NCBI GenBank assembly: GCA_001817915.1
Contig: MHJJ01000004.1
Span: forward strand, 1-48,396
DNA: 48,396 bases
Source of the DNA: Candidatus Harrisonbacteria bacterium RIFCSPLOWO2_01_FULL_44_18
GTDB taxonomy: Bacteria > Patescibacteriota > Minisyncoccia > UBA6257 > WO2-44-18
Reading direction: 5' to 3'
Positions 15,567 to 24,132 of the stretch are shown piece after piece. The notes beneath the pieces are model-generated. The model was given only the letters and a program-made list of their open reading frames with translations. It was not told the DNA's origin and did no database searches. The first letter of the stretch is position 1. Every line of letters starts with the position of its first letter. The position numbers and the translations under genes were made by a program.

Positions 15567-16067
15567 ATGGATGAAGAAACAAAAAATTTTTTTAACGAAT
15601 TAGCCAATGTCAGCAAGGAGGTGAATAAAGAGGCGGAAGCCGAGTTGGTTAAAGCCGGCCCGGCCGTTCTTGAAGAACAAAAAGTAGAGACAGAAGTTTC
15701 CGATGATAACGAAGCGGCAGAATTTGTTGATGAAGGCGACGGGCAACTGGCGATAGACGTGCATCAAACGCCGAATGAAATTGTGATTGAGTCCGCCATT
15801 GCCGGCGTCAATCCGGAGGATTTGGACATCTCCATAACCAGCGAGTCAGTCACCATAAGAGGGAGAAGAGAGCGCGAGAAAAAAGTAAGAGAAGAAGATT
15901 ATTTTTATCAAGAGTGTTATTGGGGGAAATTTTCAAGATCGGTAATTTTGCCGCAAGAAATCGACCCGGAAAAAACCCAAGCCAGCATTAAAAACGGAGT
16001 GTTGACAATCAGGCTTCCCAAACTTAATCGGCAAAAATCGCGGAAATTGAAAGTAAAATTTGACTAA
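15567..16067 (+). CDS. Hsp20 / alpha-crystallin small heat-shock protein
   Basis: 166 codons from MDEETKNFFNEL; an in-frame GTG/ATG extension seven codons upstream is possible. The acidic N-terminal arm (about 65 residues) is followed by the alpha-crystallin domain with LAIDVHQTPNEIVIESAIAGVNPEDLDISI, the FSRSVILPQEID segment and KNGVLTIRLPK, the conserved A/G-x-L-x-I strand. It is an ATP-independent holdase. AT-rich upstream DNA has repeated GTATCA words but no clear HrcA/CIRCE site. Confidence 0.9.
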   Translation: MDEETKNFFNELANVSKEVNKEAEAELVKAGPAVLEEQKVETEVSDDNEAAEFVDEGDGQLAIDVHQTPNEIVIESAIAGVNPEDLDISITSESVTIRGRREREKKVREEDYFYQECYWGKFSRSVILPQEIDPEKTQASIKNGVLTIRLPKLNRQKSRKLKVKFD

Positions 16068-16134
16068 AGCGCCAGAGAGAATTAAATTATAAGTAGCCGC
16101 AGTTCATTAAAAATCAACTTCCGCGGAGGTCGGG

Positions 16135-17100
16135 ATGAAGTCCACGTTCGATCGAACAGCGGTTATTTTTGATAGCGGAGGATTCAACGGCGTTCTTTCC
16201 ATTGGTCCCGCTAAAGCAATCTGGTCGAGGGGCGTTAAACCGGTCGCTTTGTTTGGGACTTCGGTTGGCGCCATCAACGCGGCTAAAATTGCCGAAACCA
16301 ATGCGCTGGAAAGCGTTAATCAACTGGAAATCATTTGGCTACTTATCGAAAAATTGGGGCCAGAGGCGATTTTTAACAGCAAGTTTATTAGCTATCGTCT
16401 GCTCAAGGGAAAACCCGCGCTTTTTCGCAATGATAAACTTATTAAATTGATTAGCAGTCTTAATGTCAGAAAAGTTGTCGAACAGCCGTGGACTTTAGGC
16501 ATTGTTCTAATCAACGACAAGTCGGAAAATTTTCCGGCCGATGATTTGCTTTGTTCTGATATATCGGAGTTTTTGGCGCGCAGGTTTCAGGTGGTTTCCA
16601 GTCATGACAAAGAAGTTGAAGACAATCCGGAATTGCTTAAAGAATACATTTTGGCTTCGGCTAGTGTTCCGGGAGCATTCGAGGCGGTAAAAATCGGAGA
16701 CCGGAAATTTTCTGATGGTTTTGTATTTTCGTCGGTCTCAAAACAGATTTCGCAATTGAATTGCGATACTGTCATTTTGATCTTGAACAAAAATCCTTTG
16801 AGTAAAGCCAGGATGTCGTGGCATCAAGCAATGTTTGGCGGATTGAGATATTTACAGGACACGTTAAACGCCATCGGCATTATCCATTTTTTGCAAGCCC
16901 ATCAAGATTTTAGCGTTTGGCATTGTTCCAAGGAAATAACGCCCTTGCGCGTCGCCTCCGAGCGTAGATTTATTATCATCGAACCGCCAAATGCCGTACC
17001 CGACCTGGAGCAAGTAAGATTCAAAGACGTTGATTTTAGTTCAATCATTAAAGAAGGATTTAAGAGGACCCAAAGTTTTCTTAGCATTATTGAACCGTAA
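16135..17100 (+). CDS. Patatin-like phospholipase
   Basis: 321 codons. The N-terminus has the oxyanion-hole glycine run (FDSGGFNGVLSIG, a variant of GGGxxG) and the nucleophile elbow GTSVGAINA (GxSxG). The catalytic Asp is likely in FSDGFVF (DG motif) at about residue 198. Patatins are serine/aspartate-dyad lipid acyl hydrolases in the cytoplasm or at membranes. GGAGGT stands 7-12 nt before the ATG. A terminator follows at once, so it is monocistronic at its 3' side. Substrate unknown. Confidence 0.9.
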   Translation: MKSTFDRTAVIFDSGGFNGVLSIGPAKAIWSRGVKPVALFGTSVGAINAAKIAETNALESVNQLEIIWLLIEKLGPEAIFNSKFISYRLLKGKPALFRNDKLIKLISSLNVRKVVEQPWTLGIVLINDKSENFPADDLLCSDISEFLARRFQVVSSHDKEVEDNPELLKEYILASASVPGAFEAVKIGDRKFSDGFVFSSVSKQISQLNCDTVILILNKNPLSKARMSWHQAMFGGLRYLQDTLNAIGIIHFLQAHQDFSVWHCSKEITPLRVASERRFIIIEPPNAVPDLEQVRFKDVDFSSIIKEGFKRTQSFLSIIEP

Positions 17101-17101
17101 A

Positions 17102-17131
17102 CCCCGTTAGTCTGCCTAACGGGGTGTTTTT
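17102..17131 (+). terminator. Terminator of the patatin gene
   Basis: CCCCGTTAG pairs with CTAACGGGG, followed by GTTTTTGTT. Confidence 0.93.
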
Positions 17132-17132
17132 G

Positions 17133-17381
17133 TTATTCTTCCTTAGGGAGGCGCTTTCTGACGGTCTTCCTATTGTTGACGGCGATGAAGAAGGCAACAA
17201 AGAAAATCGCCGCTAATCCGATCGAAGCATATTGATCGCGAGTAGCGATGCCCGCTTCGGAGAAATTCGCGATAATCAGAGGCGCAATCACAATAGCGAT
17301 AATGCCTGCGAGCAAAAAGAAAGAACCAAGGCGCTTCAAAGCGCGTTCGCGCCGAAGATTATGAGGAAGATCGGTGTTCAC
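17133..17381 (-). CDS. Small two-helix membrane protein
   Basis: 82 codons. GTG at 17381 was chosen because AGGAGG stands about 6 nt upstream. The upstream ATG (17414) lies in a CCTGCCTGCCGG repeat and would add MPTGRQAKGGF. Two helices, at about residues 20-40 and 52-70, are separated by a short polar loop, with basic residues at both ends. Function unknown. Confidence 0.68.
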   Translation of the reverse strand: MNTDLPHNLRRERALKRLGSFFLLAGIIAIVIAPLIIANFSEAGIATRDQYASIGLAAIFFVAFFIAVNNRKTVRKRLPKEE

Positions 17382-17394
17382 AAATCCTCCTTTT

Positions 17395-17415
17395 GCCTGC
17401 CTGCCGGTAGGCATG
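17395..17415. repeat. CCTGCCTGCCGG-type dispersed palindrome
   Basis: GCCTGCCTGCCGGTAGGCA just upstream of a small gene on the minus strand. A fuller version with both arms is at about 40023-40048. Confidence 0.75.
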
Positions 17416-17618
17416 GAAAGAACAACTTGTTAAGCCATTCCGACTACGCGCCGGAACTACCAAGCTTAACATTGCCGTAATGTTAGCATACTTATAATAA
17501 TAAGTCAAATTGAAAATTTCGTAAGTTCAACAAGTAAGCGCAACACTTGGTCATTGATTTTCGTACGCGAGTGATTTAGGATTTATTTAGTCCATTGAGA
17601 ATTTGTCCGGAGGACGCA

Positions 17619-18029
17619 GTGGCGAAAAAGCGTAAACATAAGAAGCCAGCGACGACGTGTCATTACTACACTACCCTGCAAGACGAAAAGCTGGATCTTA
17701 AGAAACTTAATAAAAGGCAAAGACAGCTGCTTCGGAAATTTTACGAGTTATATCAAGAAAACTGCGACTACGTGGATTTCGTTACCAGGGCGGGCTCTAA
17801 TGATAGTCAGAAAGCGATAGATGCTTCGGTTTGTGATAATTGCGGCAACGGCGATCATTATTGGATTGACCAGAAAGCGAGTAAAGAAATTATTTATCGA
17901 CTATTAAACGACTTGGCTGACAGACTAGCTATCAAGCAAGGATTTTTAAGGAAAGGAAGAAATAGTAATACTGATTTCAATGAAAACGAGAAAGTCTTGA
18001 AGAAATTTCTTCGACTCGGCTCAGGATAA
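17619..18029 (+). CDS. Hypothetical basic protein with C-x2-C pair
   Basis: 136 codons from GTG at 17619, chosen because CCGGAGGA stands 6-8 nt upstream; a TTG at 17595 would overlap that site. The sequence is Lys/Arg-rich at both ends and has CHYYTTLQDEKL and SVCDNCGNGDHYW (a CxxC next to His), suggestive of metal or nucleic-acid binding. The last residues (LRLGSG) and stop are encoded by a CTTCGACTCGGCTCAGG repeat, so the native C-terminus may have been replaced. No family recognised. Confidence 0.62.
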   Translation: MAKKRKHKKPATTCHYYTTLQDEKLDLKKLNKRQRQLLRKFYELYQENCDYVDFVTRAGSNDSQKAIDASVCDNCGNGDHYWIDQKASKEIIYRLLNDLADRLAIKQGFLRKGRNSNTDFNENEKVLKKFLRLGSG

Positions 18030-18060
18030 ATCCTCCCCCTCCGTCGGCTGACGGATCAGG

Positions 18061-18089
18061 AAAAATCTCCCATATGGGAGATTTTTAAT
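18061..18089. terminator. Bidirectional terminator
   Basis: Perfect palindrome AAAAATCTCCCATATGGGAG and ATTTTT, T-rich on both strands. It separates the plus-strand hypothetical gene from the minus-strand tRNA-Leu. Confidence 0.9.
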
Positions 18090-18091
18090 AT

Positions 18092-18177
18092 TGGTGCCGG
18101 GGGCGGGACTCGAACCCGCACGCCTTTTGGGCACACGATCTTAAGTCGTGATTGTCTACCAATTCCAACACCCCGGC
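18092..18177 (-). tRNA. tRNA-Leu (TAA)
   Basis: Class II tRNA: acceptor GCCGGGG/CCCCGGC, anticodon stem ACGAC-type with loop CTTAAGA (anticodon TAA), a long variable arm (TGCCC-AAAA-GGCGT region), T-arm GCGGG-TTCGAGT-CCCGC, and an encoded 3' ACCA. No group I intron is present, unlike many bacterial tRNA-Leu(UAA). Confidence 0.93.
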
Positions 18178-18221
18178 ATATAAATTTTCTATAAATTTTC
18201 TTGTGAAAATTTCAGTTCAGA

Positions 18222-18278
18222 GGCCTGGGGGAGAGTCGAACTCCCGCATGACTCTTTTGTCCCGATGCGGAAATTTTG
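18222..18278 (-). pseudogene. tRNA-like remnant with T-arm
   Basis: Between tRNA-Cys and tRNA-Leu, the minus strand has GGGAG-TTCGACT-CTCCC, a perfect T-arm with the TTCGACT loop, and then CCAGGCC like an acceptor 3' strand. No proper D-arm or anticodon arm can be drawn, and the possible 5' acceptor strand belongs to tRNA-Cys. Probably a decayed tRNA. Confidence 0.45.
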
Positions 18279-18350
18279 AGGCCGGGATGGGAATCGAACC
18301 CACTCATAGCTGTTTTGCAGACAGCTGCCTTCCCAATTGGCTACCCGGCC
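18279..18350 (-). tRNA. tRNA-Cys (GCA)
   Basis: Acceptor GGCCGGG/CCCGGCC with discriminator U (a Cys identity base), anticodon stem AGCTGT-type with loop CTGCAAA (anticodon GCA), and a T-arm with GGGTTCGATTCCC. No CCA is encoded. Confidence 0.93.
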
Positions 18351-18369
18351 GCACCTCCTTTTCCTATTA

Positions 18370-18699
18370 TTACTCATTCATCAGCGCTTTTTCAATGCTA
18401 GCGGCTTTTGTCGGGCCGTAATCAATTTCAAAAGCAATCTGCGGCATCGGCTTGATATTTATTTTTCTTAAAAGCCGATACTGTAAGTTACCCCGAGCTT
18501 TATTTAAAATTTTCAAGACTCGCTCGGCTTTTTCCGATGGCAAGACGCTAAATTTCACAACCGCCCGATCTAAATCTTTTGAAACAGCCACATCGGTAAT
18601 AGTTGTCAGCGCTTCCGGTATTTCAACATAACGCAAAAGTAATTTATTCAATTCGTCTCTTATTAAACTGCTTACGCGCTGAGCGCGAAAATATTTCAT
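18370..18699 (-). CDS. rbfA: Ribosome-binding factor A
   Basis: 109 codons, the usual RbfA size. It helps 30S maturation at the 16S 5' end. [21 protein letters not shown] is the typical N-terminus. The KH-like core has ITDVAVSKDLDRAVVKFSVL and a C-terminal IAFEIDYG. Its ATG overlaps the infB stop (ATGA), so it is translationally coupled in the conserved infB-rbfA order. Confidence 0.94.
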   Translation of the reverse strand: MKYFRAQRVSSLIRDELNKLLLRYVEIPEALTTITDVAVSKDLDRAVVKFSVLPSEKAERVLKILNKARGNLQYRLLRKINIKPMPQIAFEIDYGPTKAASIEKALMNE

Positions 18700-20324
18700 T
18701 TAAGCAAAAGATGATCGCCGACAGTTACTGTTACTTCTGATTCGAATAAAATGCCGCATTCATTGCCGGCTTCCACTTTTTGCGCGTCTTGTCTTGTTTT
18801 TTGGAGATTTATTATTTTGCCCTGCCCAATCGGCTTATCTTTTCTGATAATTTCAAGGATCGTGTTGTTTCTAATTTCTCCGGAGATGACTTTGCCGCCA
18901 AAAATCTGCCGCCTTGATCCCTTCGACGCAAGCCCTTTTTTGATTGTTCCGGTTTGCGGCTTGCCGAAAATTGCCAGCACTTCTAAATCTCCCAAAATCA
19001 CCGTTTTGCTCAACAAAGAAAGTTCCCGTTCAAGCGCCTTTATCAAATCATAAATAATGTCGGATTGAATTATTTTAACGCTTTGAGACTTGGCTAAATT
19101 TTCCGCCGCTTTGGCAACTCTGACTTTAAAGCCGACGATCGTCGCTTTTGTCGCGGTGGCCGATTTAACATCGCCATCGGAAATATCGCCGACTGATTCT
19201 TCGATAATTTCAATTTCCGCGTTGCTTGGCCGGGGGATATGTTTCATCACCCCCGAAAGCGCCTCCAATGAACCCGAAACATCGGCTTTCAAAATAATCC
19301 GGAAGATTGATAAATCCGTTTTGGCCGCCGTTGTCGCCGGCTTAACCGCCCTTTCTTTTATTATCTCTGGGGTAGTTTTCCCATTAAGCTGGCCGGCAAT
19401 AAATTCTTCTCCTACTTTTGGCAAAGATTCAAATCCTACGATTAGAACAGGCGCCGACGGCGTTGCTTTTTCTATTTTTTTGCCCAAAAAATTCTCCAGA
19501 ATTTTGATTTTACCCGTTGCTTTTCCCGAGGCGATATCATCGCCCAATTCTAAAGCTCCATCTTTTATAATCGCGGCCGCGGTGATGCCTCGACGGCTTT
19601 CAAGTTTTGCTTCCAAAATAAATCCTCTTGCTTGATTTCGCGGGTTGAAAGTTAAATTTTCCACGTCTGCCGTTAAAAGTATCAAATCCAAAAGTTCGTT
19701 GATCCCTTGTCCGGTTTTTGCCGAGATTGCTTGCCAGCTGACATTGCCGCCGTAGCCCTCCAAAAGTATGCCGGCTTGCGTCAGTTCGTTTTTTACTCTA
19801 TCTATATCGGCATTCGGCTTATCAATTTTGTTTATCGCGACAACAAAAGAAATTTTAGCTTCCTGAATTATTTTCAGCGCTTCTTTGGTTTGCGGTTTTA
19901 CGCCGTCATCGGCGGCCACAATCAAAATCGCGATGTCGGCAATTTTCGCGCCGCGAGCGCGCATTTTTGAAAATGCCTCATGGCCTGGAGTATCAATGAA
20001 AGTGATTTTGTGACCAGTCGCAAAATCACTTTCCGCGGAATTGCGCTGACTTGACGTGGAATTACGCTGAATTTTTTCTGCGTCAGTCTGCGCTTGCCCC
20101 CACACCAAATTTTGGTGTGGGGGTGAATCTGCGTTAGTCCGCGATTCACTCGGAGAATGAATGATCTCATAGGCGCCGATGGATTGCGTAATTCCTCCCG
20201 CTTCTTTGGCGGCAATAGCGGTTTTCCTGACATAATCCAATAGCGTCGTCTTGCCGTGATCAACATGACCCATTACCACCACTACCGGCGGACGTTTTAA
20301 ATTTTTAGAATTGTCATTCGCCAT
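18696..20324 (-). CDS. infB: Translation initiation factor IF-2, short form, with an insertion in the G domain
   Basis: 542 codons: the conserved G domain and domains II-IV, without the long N-terminal region of E. coli IF-2. G1 is [13 protein letters not shown] (about residues 16-28), followed by [11 protein letters not shown] (switch I), DTPGHEAF (G3), INKIDKPNA (NKxD) and SAKTGQGI (G5). Between GAYE and ITFIDTPGH, where E. coli has about 8 residues, this protein has about 55. They are encoded by repeat DNA (about 20010-20162) that contains a perfect CCCCCACACC/GGTGTGGGGG hairpin and CGCAGAC-type units. The frame stays open, so a functional protein with a surface loop near switch II is likely. 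Confidence 0.94.
   Translation of the reverse strand: MANDNSKNLKRPPVVVVMGHVDHGKTTLLDYVRKTAIAAKEAGGITQSIGAYEIIHSPSESRTNADSPPHQNLVWGQAQTDAEKIQRNSTSSQRNSAESDFATGHKITFIDTPGHEAFSKMRARGAKIADIAILIVAADDGVKPQTKEALKIIQEAKISFVVAINKIDKPNADIDRVKNELTQAGILLEGYGGNVSWQAISAKTGQGINELLDLILLTADVENLTFNPRNQARGFILEAKLESRRGITAAAIIKDGALELGDDIASGKATGKIKILENFLGKKIEKATPSAPVLIVGFESLPKVGEEFIAGQLNGKTTPEIIKERAVKPATTAAKTDLSIFRIILKADVSGSLEALSGVMKHIPRPSNAEIEIIEESVGDISDGDVKSATATKATIVGFKVRVAKAAENLAKSQSVKIIQSDIIYDLIKALERELSLLSKTVILGDLEVLAIFGKPQTGTIKKGLASKGSRRQIFGGKVISGEIRNNTILEIIRKDKPIGQGKIINLQKTRQDAQKVEAGNECGILFESEVTVTVGDHLLLK
20010..20162. repeat. Palindromic repeat cluster inside infB
   Basis: Holds the perfect palindrome at 20097-20123 (CCCCCACACCAAA and its complement), flanked by TCTGCGTTAGTCCGCG / CTGCGTCAGTCTGCG units of the family found in 23S introns. 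It encodes about 48 extra residues of IF-2. Confidence 0.82.
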
Positions 20325-20398
20325 AACTTATTAAAAATAGCACACAACCTTTTAAAAACCAAGTCGAAAAATTATTAACAATAAGGTAATATAGAGAT

Positions 20399-21409
20399 AT
20401 GGCTGAAATGGTTAATTCTAAAAGAGTCAAATTTCATAAAGGAAAACAGCGAGCATTTATTAATAAATGTCTAGTAGAATTAAAATTAACAAATTCTCGT
20501 CTGGCAAAGATTCTTAACGTCAATCCAAGAACTTTAACTGATTGGAAAAGAGAAAAATTTACTATGTCATTTGGGGCTATCAAATTTTTATCTAAAAAAT
20601 TAGGTGAGCCAATACCAACCAAAATCAAAATAAAAAAACCCTTTTGGTATGTTTCTAGCGGTTCCAGCGCCGGAGGGATTGCAGTTTATAAAAAATATGG
20701 ATATATTGGCGGCGATCCCGAATATAGAAAGAAAAGGTGGTTTTTGTGGTGGGAGCGAGAAGGAAAATTCAAACCTCACCCAATAATTAATGTAACTAAA
20801 CCCATTAAAAGGCCCCGGAAATCAGAAAAATTAGCGGAATTTGTAGGAATAGTAATGGGCGACGGCGGAATCACTAAAAATCAACTTACTATAACGCTGC
20901 ATCACCGCGACGATGAAAAATATGGTAAATATGTAGTAAAACTTATAAAAAAATTATTCGGTGTTTCGCCTAGTAAATATCATTATCCTAAAGACTCAGT
21001 AAATGACTTCGTAGTATCGCGAACCGAATTAATAAAATTCTGCACCGAAAAGCTGGGATTAAAAATTGGCAATAAAATAAAGCAACAAATCGATATTCCT
21101 ACCTGGATAAAAAAGAATAAAAAATTTCGAATTGCCTGCTTGCGGGGCTTAGTGGATACGGATGGATGTTTGGTAATACATAAATATAAAGTTAAAGAAA
21201 AACAGTATTGTTATAAAAAATTAGATTTTTGTAGCGCATCATTGCCGTTAGTATCTTCGGTAATGCAAATACTTAAAAATTATGGTTTCCAGCCCAGGTT
21301 GAGCCGCAACCGCAGAAACGTTTGGCTTGATAATCAAAAAGAAGTAGCTCGATATTTAGCGATGGTTGGCAGTAATAATCCGAAACACTTGCGTCGCTAT
21401 AGAGAGTAA
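20399..21409 (+). CDS. Free-standing LAGLIDADG endonuclease-like protein with N-terminal HTH
   Basis: 336 codons. The N-terminal 70 residues look like a helix-turn-helix (LTNSRLAKILNVNPRTLTDWK). The C-terminal half has two LAGLIDADG-type helices, AEFVGIVMGDGGI (about 148-160) and CLRGLVDTDGCLV (about 248-260), the mark of a monomeric two-motif homing endonuclease or related regulator; acidic Asp residues are kept in both. It is AT-rich compared with its neighbours and sits between infB and tRNA-Ser, not inside an obvious intron or intein. It might be a mobile endonuclease gene or a WhiA-like repurposed regulator. Catalytic activity is inferred only. Confidence 0.83.
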   Translation: MAEMVNSKRVKFHKGKQRAFINKCLVELKLTNSRLAKILNVNPRTLTDWKREKFTMSFGAIKFLSKKLGEPIPTKIKIKKPFWYVSSGSSAGGIAVYKKYGYIGGDPEYRKKRWFLWWEREGKFKPHPIINVTKPIKRPRKSEKLAEFVGIVMGDGGITKNQLTITLHHRDDEKYGKYVVKLIKKLFGVSPSKYHYPKDSVNDFVVSRTELIKFCTEKLGLKIGNKIKQQIDIPTWIKKNKKFRIACLRGLVDTDGCLVIHKYKVKEKQYCYKKLDFCSASLPLVSSVMQILKNYGFQPRLSRNRRNVWLDNQKEVARYLAMVGSNNPKHLRRYRE

Positions 21410-21426
21410 TTTAAGATATAAACATT

Positions 21427-21518
21427 GGTGGGGTCGCATAGTGGTCTAGTGCCGCGGTTTGCTAAACCGTTAAACGGGTAAAACCGTTTCGAGGGTTCGA
21501 ATCCCTCCCCCACCGCCA
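21427..21518 (+). tRNA. tRNA-Ser (GCT)
   Basis: Class II tRNA: acceptor GGTGGGG/CCCCACC, anticodon stem CGGT/ACCG with loop TTGCTAA (anticodon GCT), long variable arm with AACGGG-TAAA-CCGTT pairing, T-arm GAGGG-TTCGAAT-CCCTC, discriminator G and encoded CCA. Restriction-modification genes follow directly, so this could be an integration point. Confidence 0.94.
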
Positions 21519-21536
21519 ATTTTCAGAATTAGGGTT

Positions 21537-21701
21537 TTGGGCGTAAGATTGTCGCAAGAAGGATTGGCCGCTAAAGCCGGCGTTCATAGAACCTACATTG
21601 GAATGATAGAAAGAGCAGAGAAAAATATAACCTTGGAAAACATAGAAAAAGTGGCGAAAGCACTTGGTTTAAAATTGTCCAATTTTTTCAGTGATTTTTA
21701 A
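21537..21701 (+). pseudogene. XRE-type HTH regulator (R-M controller-like), damaged 5' end
   Basis: The frame reads LSQEGLAAKAGVHRTYIGMIERAEKNITLENIEKVAKALGLKLSNFF, a typical XRE/C-protein domain ending at 21701. Helix 1 is incomplete: the expected FGRKI residues appear in another frame just upstream (about 21533-21551), and a TAG precedes them. Only weak TTG starts (21537, 21549) exist in frame. This suggests a deletion or frameshift at the 5' end, right next to tRNA-Ser. It ends 2 nt before the restriction gene, as controller genes of R-M systems often do. Confidence 0.65.
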
Positions 21702-21703
21702 TT

Positions 21704-22522
21704 ATGTCATCTTTTGATAATTTCCTAACAAAATTTGTTAAAAGTTTTAGCGGGAAAGACCCGATGATTTTTAGCGTTTTGGGCAATATTTTTTCAATGA
21801 GAATAATCGGGAATAAAACGCACGGCGATCTTGCTGAAATAGCTCTTACGGAATACATAAACCAGTTTGTTAATGGTTTTACGGCAAAACATACAGGCAA
21901 AGAAAAATTTAGAGCAAAAGAATTTGAAGAAGACATAAGAATTACTGAAACTGCTACCAAGGAAGAAATTCCGATAAGTATCAAAACCTATGGATTTGGT
22001 CCGCTTCAGCTTTCTACGAATAAAGATGTATCAATGTTCTCTCTTTTGCAGAAGGAAGTTGGCAAACGAGGAACAAATGATGTTAATAAAATTAGAGAAA
22101 TTTTGAATAATAAATGTTTTGAGGATTTTGGCTCTGTAAATGTTTTGCCGTTGATTTATAACGAAAAGGAGATGAAGTTTAAAGTGATAGTTTTTGATTT
22201 ACAAAAAGCGTATTCCTCTGTTAAAAAGATAAAATTTTTACCGCCTCGCAAAATCGGCAGGAAAAAGACATTTCCAATTTATAAGTTTTTTGATAGTAAA
22301 GGCAATTATATTTTTGAAGTTAGATATGGCGATGCAAAAGCTAATGCTTTACAACGCGGAATGTGGACGCACACTGAGAACGCAGAGCCCTTTTTCAAAG
22401 AATTACTCGTTGGTGGCTATAAAATCAACGAACCACTAATTACTTTAATCGCTAAAATCCTTGTTTCTCGCAAGGATACTCACGAAAAAATACTCCAGCA
22501 ATTTTTCAGTTTCTCAAAATAG
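21704..22522 (+). CDS. Putative type II restriction endonuclease
   Basis: 272 codons. No close family is recognised with certainty, but HGDLAEIALTEYI, a later acidic residue and the IPISIKTYGFGPLQLS segment fit a PD-(D/E)xK nuclease core (the strand carrying the catalytic Lys after E-E-I-P). It lies between an HTH controller-like gene and an adenine methyltransferase, the standard arrangement of a type II R-M cluster. AT-rich, suggesting transfer. Cognate site unknown. The frame is intact. Confidence 0.68.
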   Translation: MSSFDNFLTKFVKSFSGKDPMIFSVLGNIFSMRIIGNKTHGDLAEIALTEYINQFVNGFTAKHTGKEKFRAKEFEEDIRITETATKEEIPISIKTYGFGPLQLSTNKDVSMFSLLQKEVGKRGTNDVNKIREILNNKCFEDFGSVNVLPLIYNEKEMKFKVIVFDLQKAYSSVKKIKFLPPRKIGRKKTFPIYKFFDSKGNYIFEVRYGDAKANALQRGMWTHTENAEPFFKELLVGGYKINEPLITLIAKILVSRKDTHEKILQQFFSFSK

Positions 22523-22580
22523 ACCATATTAAATAAAAATGCTAAAATGATACTAGAAGTTAATCTAGCGTTTTTTACTT

Positions 22581-23762
22581 ATGGAAACTCAAGGCATAAA
22601 ATATACTGGCTCTAAAAGGGAAATACTTCCTGCTTTGTTAGAATTGATAAAACCGTTAAATGTTAAAACAATTTTAGACGGTTTTTCTGGTACAACAAGA
22701 GTTTCTCAAGCATTGAAACAAGCTGGCTATACCGTTTTTGCTAACGATATCGCAGATTGGTCAAAAGTTTTCGGCGAATGTTATTTATTGAATAGAAAAC
22801 CAGCAAGTTATTATTTGCCGATTATAGAACATCTTAATAAACTTCCCGGAAAATACGGCTGGTTTTCTGAGAATTATGGCGGCGAGCCGAACGGCGGTTC
22901 CGCTACGCAGAAAGACGGCAGAAAAAGAATTTGGCAATTACACAATACAAAAAAACTAGACGTGATAAGAGAAGAAATTGATAAAATCGCAAAAGATAAA
23001 ATTGAAAAATCTGTATTACTTACTAGTTTGATAATAGCAATGGACAAGGTTGATAGTTCTGTTGGTCATCAAGTTTCGTATTTGAAAAGATGGGCTCCTC
23101 GCGCTTATAACACAATGAAAATGGAAGTGCCTCGTTTGGTTATTGACGACAAACCACACAAAGTTTATCAAAAAGATATTTTTGATTTAGTGAATGATAT
23201 TGAAGTTGATTTGGCGTATTACGATCCGCCTTATGGTTCTTCAAACGAGTTAATGCCGCCCTCTCGTGTTAGATACGCTTCTTATTATCATATCTGGAAA
23301 ACAATTTGTTTGAATGACAAACCAAAATTAGTTGGCGTGGCAAACAGGCGGGAAGATGTTGGCGACACAATTTCCGGTTCCATTTTTGAAGAATTTAGAA
23401 AAAATGACGAGGGGCAATATATAGTTATTGAGGCGATAGAAAGATTGATGAAAAATACACCGGCAAAATATGTGGTTTTGTCTTATAACAATAATGGCAG
23501 AGCTACATTGCAAGCGATAAAGGAAATTTTGAAAAATCTAAAGAAAAAAGTTTCTATTATTGAAATGGACTACAAAAAGAATGTAATGGCCACAATAACC
23601 AGAACAACAAACGAATGGATTAACGACACTAACGGAAAAAACAAAGAATATTTATTTTTAATACATAAAAACGGAAAAACAGAAAATATGCCTGAAATTA
23701 AAATTGAAAAAATCGATATTCGGAATTTAGCGTCTGTAAGTCAACAGAGATTAGTTTTTTAG
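22581..23762 (+). CDS. DNA adenine-N6 methyltransferase (D12-like class)
   Basis: 393 codons. The N-terminus KYTGSKREILPAL and TILDGFSGTTRVSQALKQAGYTVFANDI form the SAM-binding motif I region, and DLAYYDPPYGSSNEL contains the catalytic DPPY (motif IV). That order (FxGxG-like motif first) is the D12/alpha class of N6-adenine MTases. It probably protects the host from the nuclease encoded 58 nt upstream. AT-rich like its neighbours. Confidence 0.88.
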   Translation: METQGIKYTGSKREILPALLELIKPLNVKTILDGFSGTTRVSQALKQAGYTVFANDIADWSKVFGECYLLNRKPASYYLPIIEHLNKLPGKYGWFSENYGGEPNGGSATQKDGRKRIWQLHNTKKLDVIREEIDKIAKDKIEKSVLLTSLIIAMDKVDSSVGHQVSYLKRWAPRAYNTMKMEVPRLVIDDKPHKVYQKDIFDLVNDIEVDLAYYDPPYGSSNELMPPSRVRYASYYHIWKTICLNDKPKLVGVANRREDVGDTISGSIFEEFRKNDEGQYIVIEAIERLMKNTPAKYVVLSYNNNGRATLQAIKEILKNLKKKVSIIEMDYKKNVMATITRTTNEWINDTNGKNKEYLFLIHKNGKTENMPEIKIEKIDIRNLASVSQQRLVF

Positions 23763-23779
23763 ATTTTAAGATATAACTT

Positions 23780-24132
23780 ATGATTTTAGAAATTATCAAT
23801 TTTTTAAACACAAATGCAGCCGGACTAACTTTGGTAATAACTTTGGTTGCCGGTGTTTATAAATTTTGGCAATTCGTAAACATCAAGAAAGAAGAGGGGC
23901 GACAAAGAGATTTTGAAAATTACCATAATTTGATCGAAAGGAATCAGACGGCAGGCCATTTATCGATGTTCAAATTGCCTCGGTATACGAATTAAGAAAT
24001 TTTAAGAGATATTATCCTGCAACAAAAATAATTTTAGAAAGGACGGGAAATCGGCTCAAAGATAAACCGGAACAAAAAGATTTAGTAGAAGAATTATACA
24101 GGACGATTGAATTTATAAAGAAAAAACTTTAG
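23780..24132 (+). pseudogene. Small membrane-anchored protein gene with a frameshift
   Basis: The first frame (23780-23995) encodes one membrane helix (AGLTLVITLVAGVYKFWQFV) and a charged segment up to YHNLIER. Near 23945 the coding sense moves to another frame: DGRPFIDVQIASVYELRNFKRYYPATKIILERTGNRLKDKP, ending at 24132. A single base change in the CAGACGG area would restore a protein of about 117 residues. Either a recent mutation or a sequencing error. Its place after the methyltransferase hints it belonged to the accessory island. Function unknown. Confidence 0.65.

Noticed and set aside
19090-19635. 181-codon ORF on the plus strand opposite infB
   Set aside because: infB on the minus strand has full-length homology motifs; the plus frame has none.
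20399-21409. Intein or intron-encoded status of the LAGLIDADG gene
   Set aside because: It has its own start and stop, no split host gene flanks it and no group I core is visible around it.
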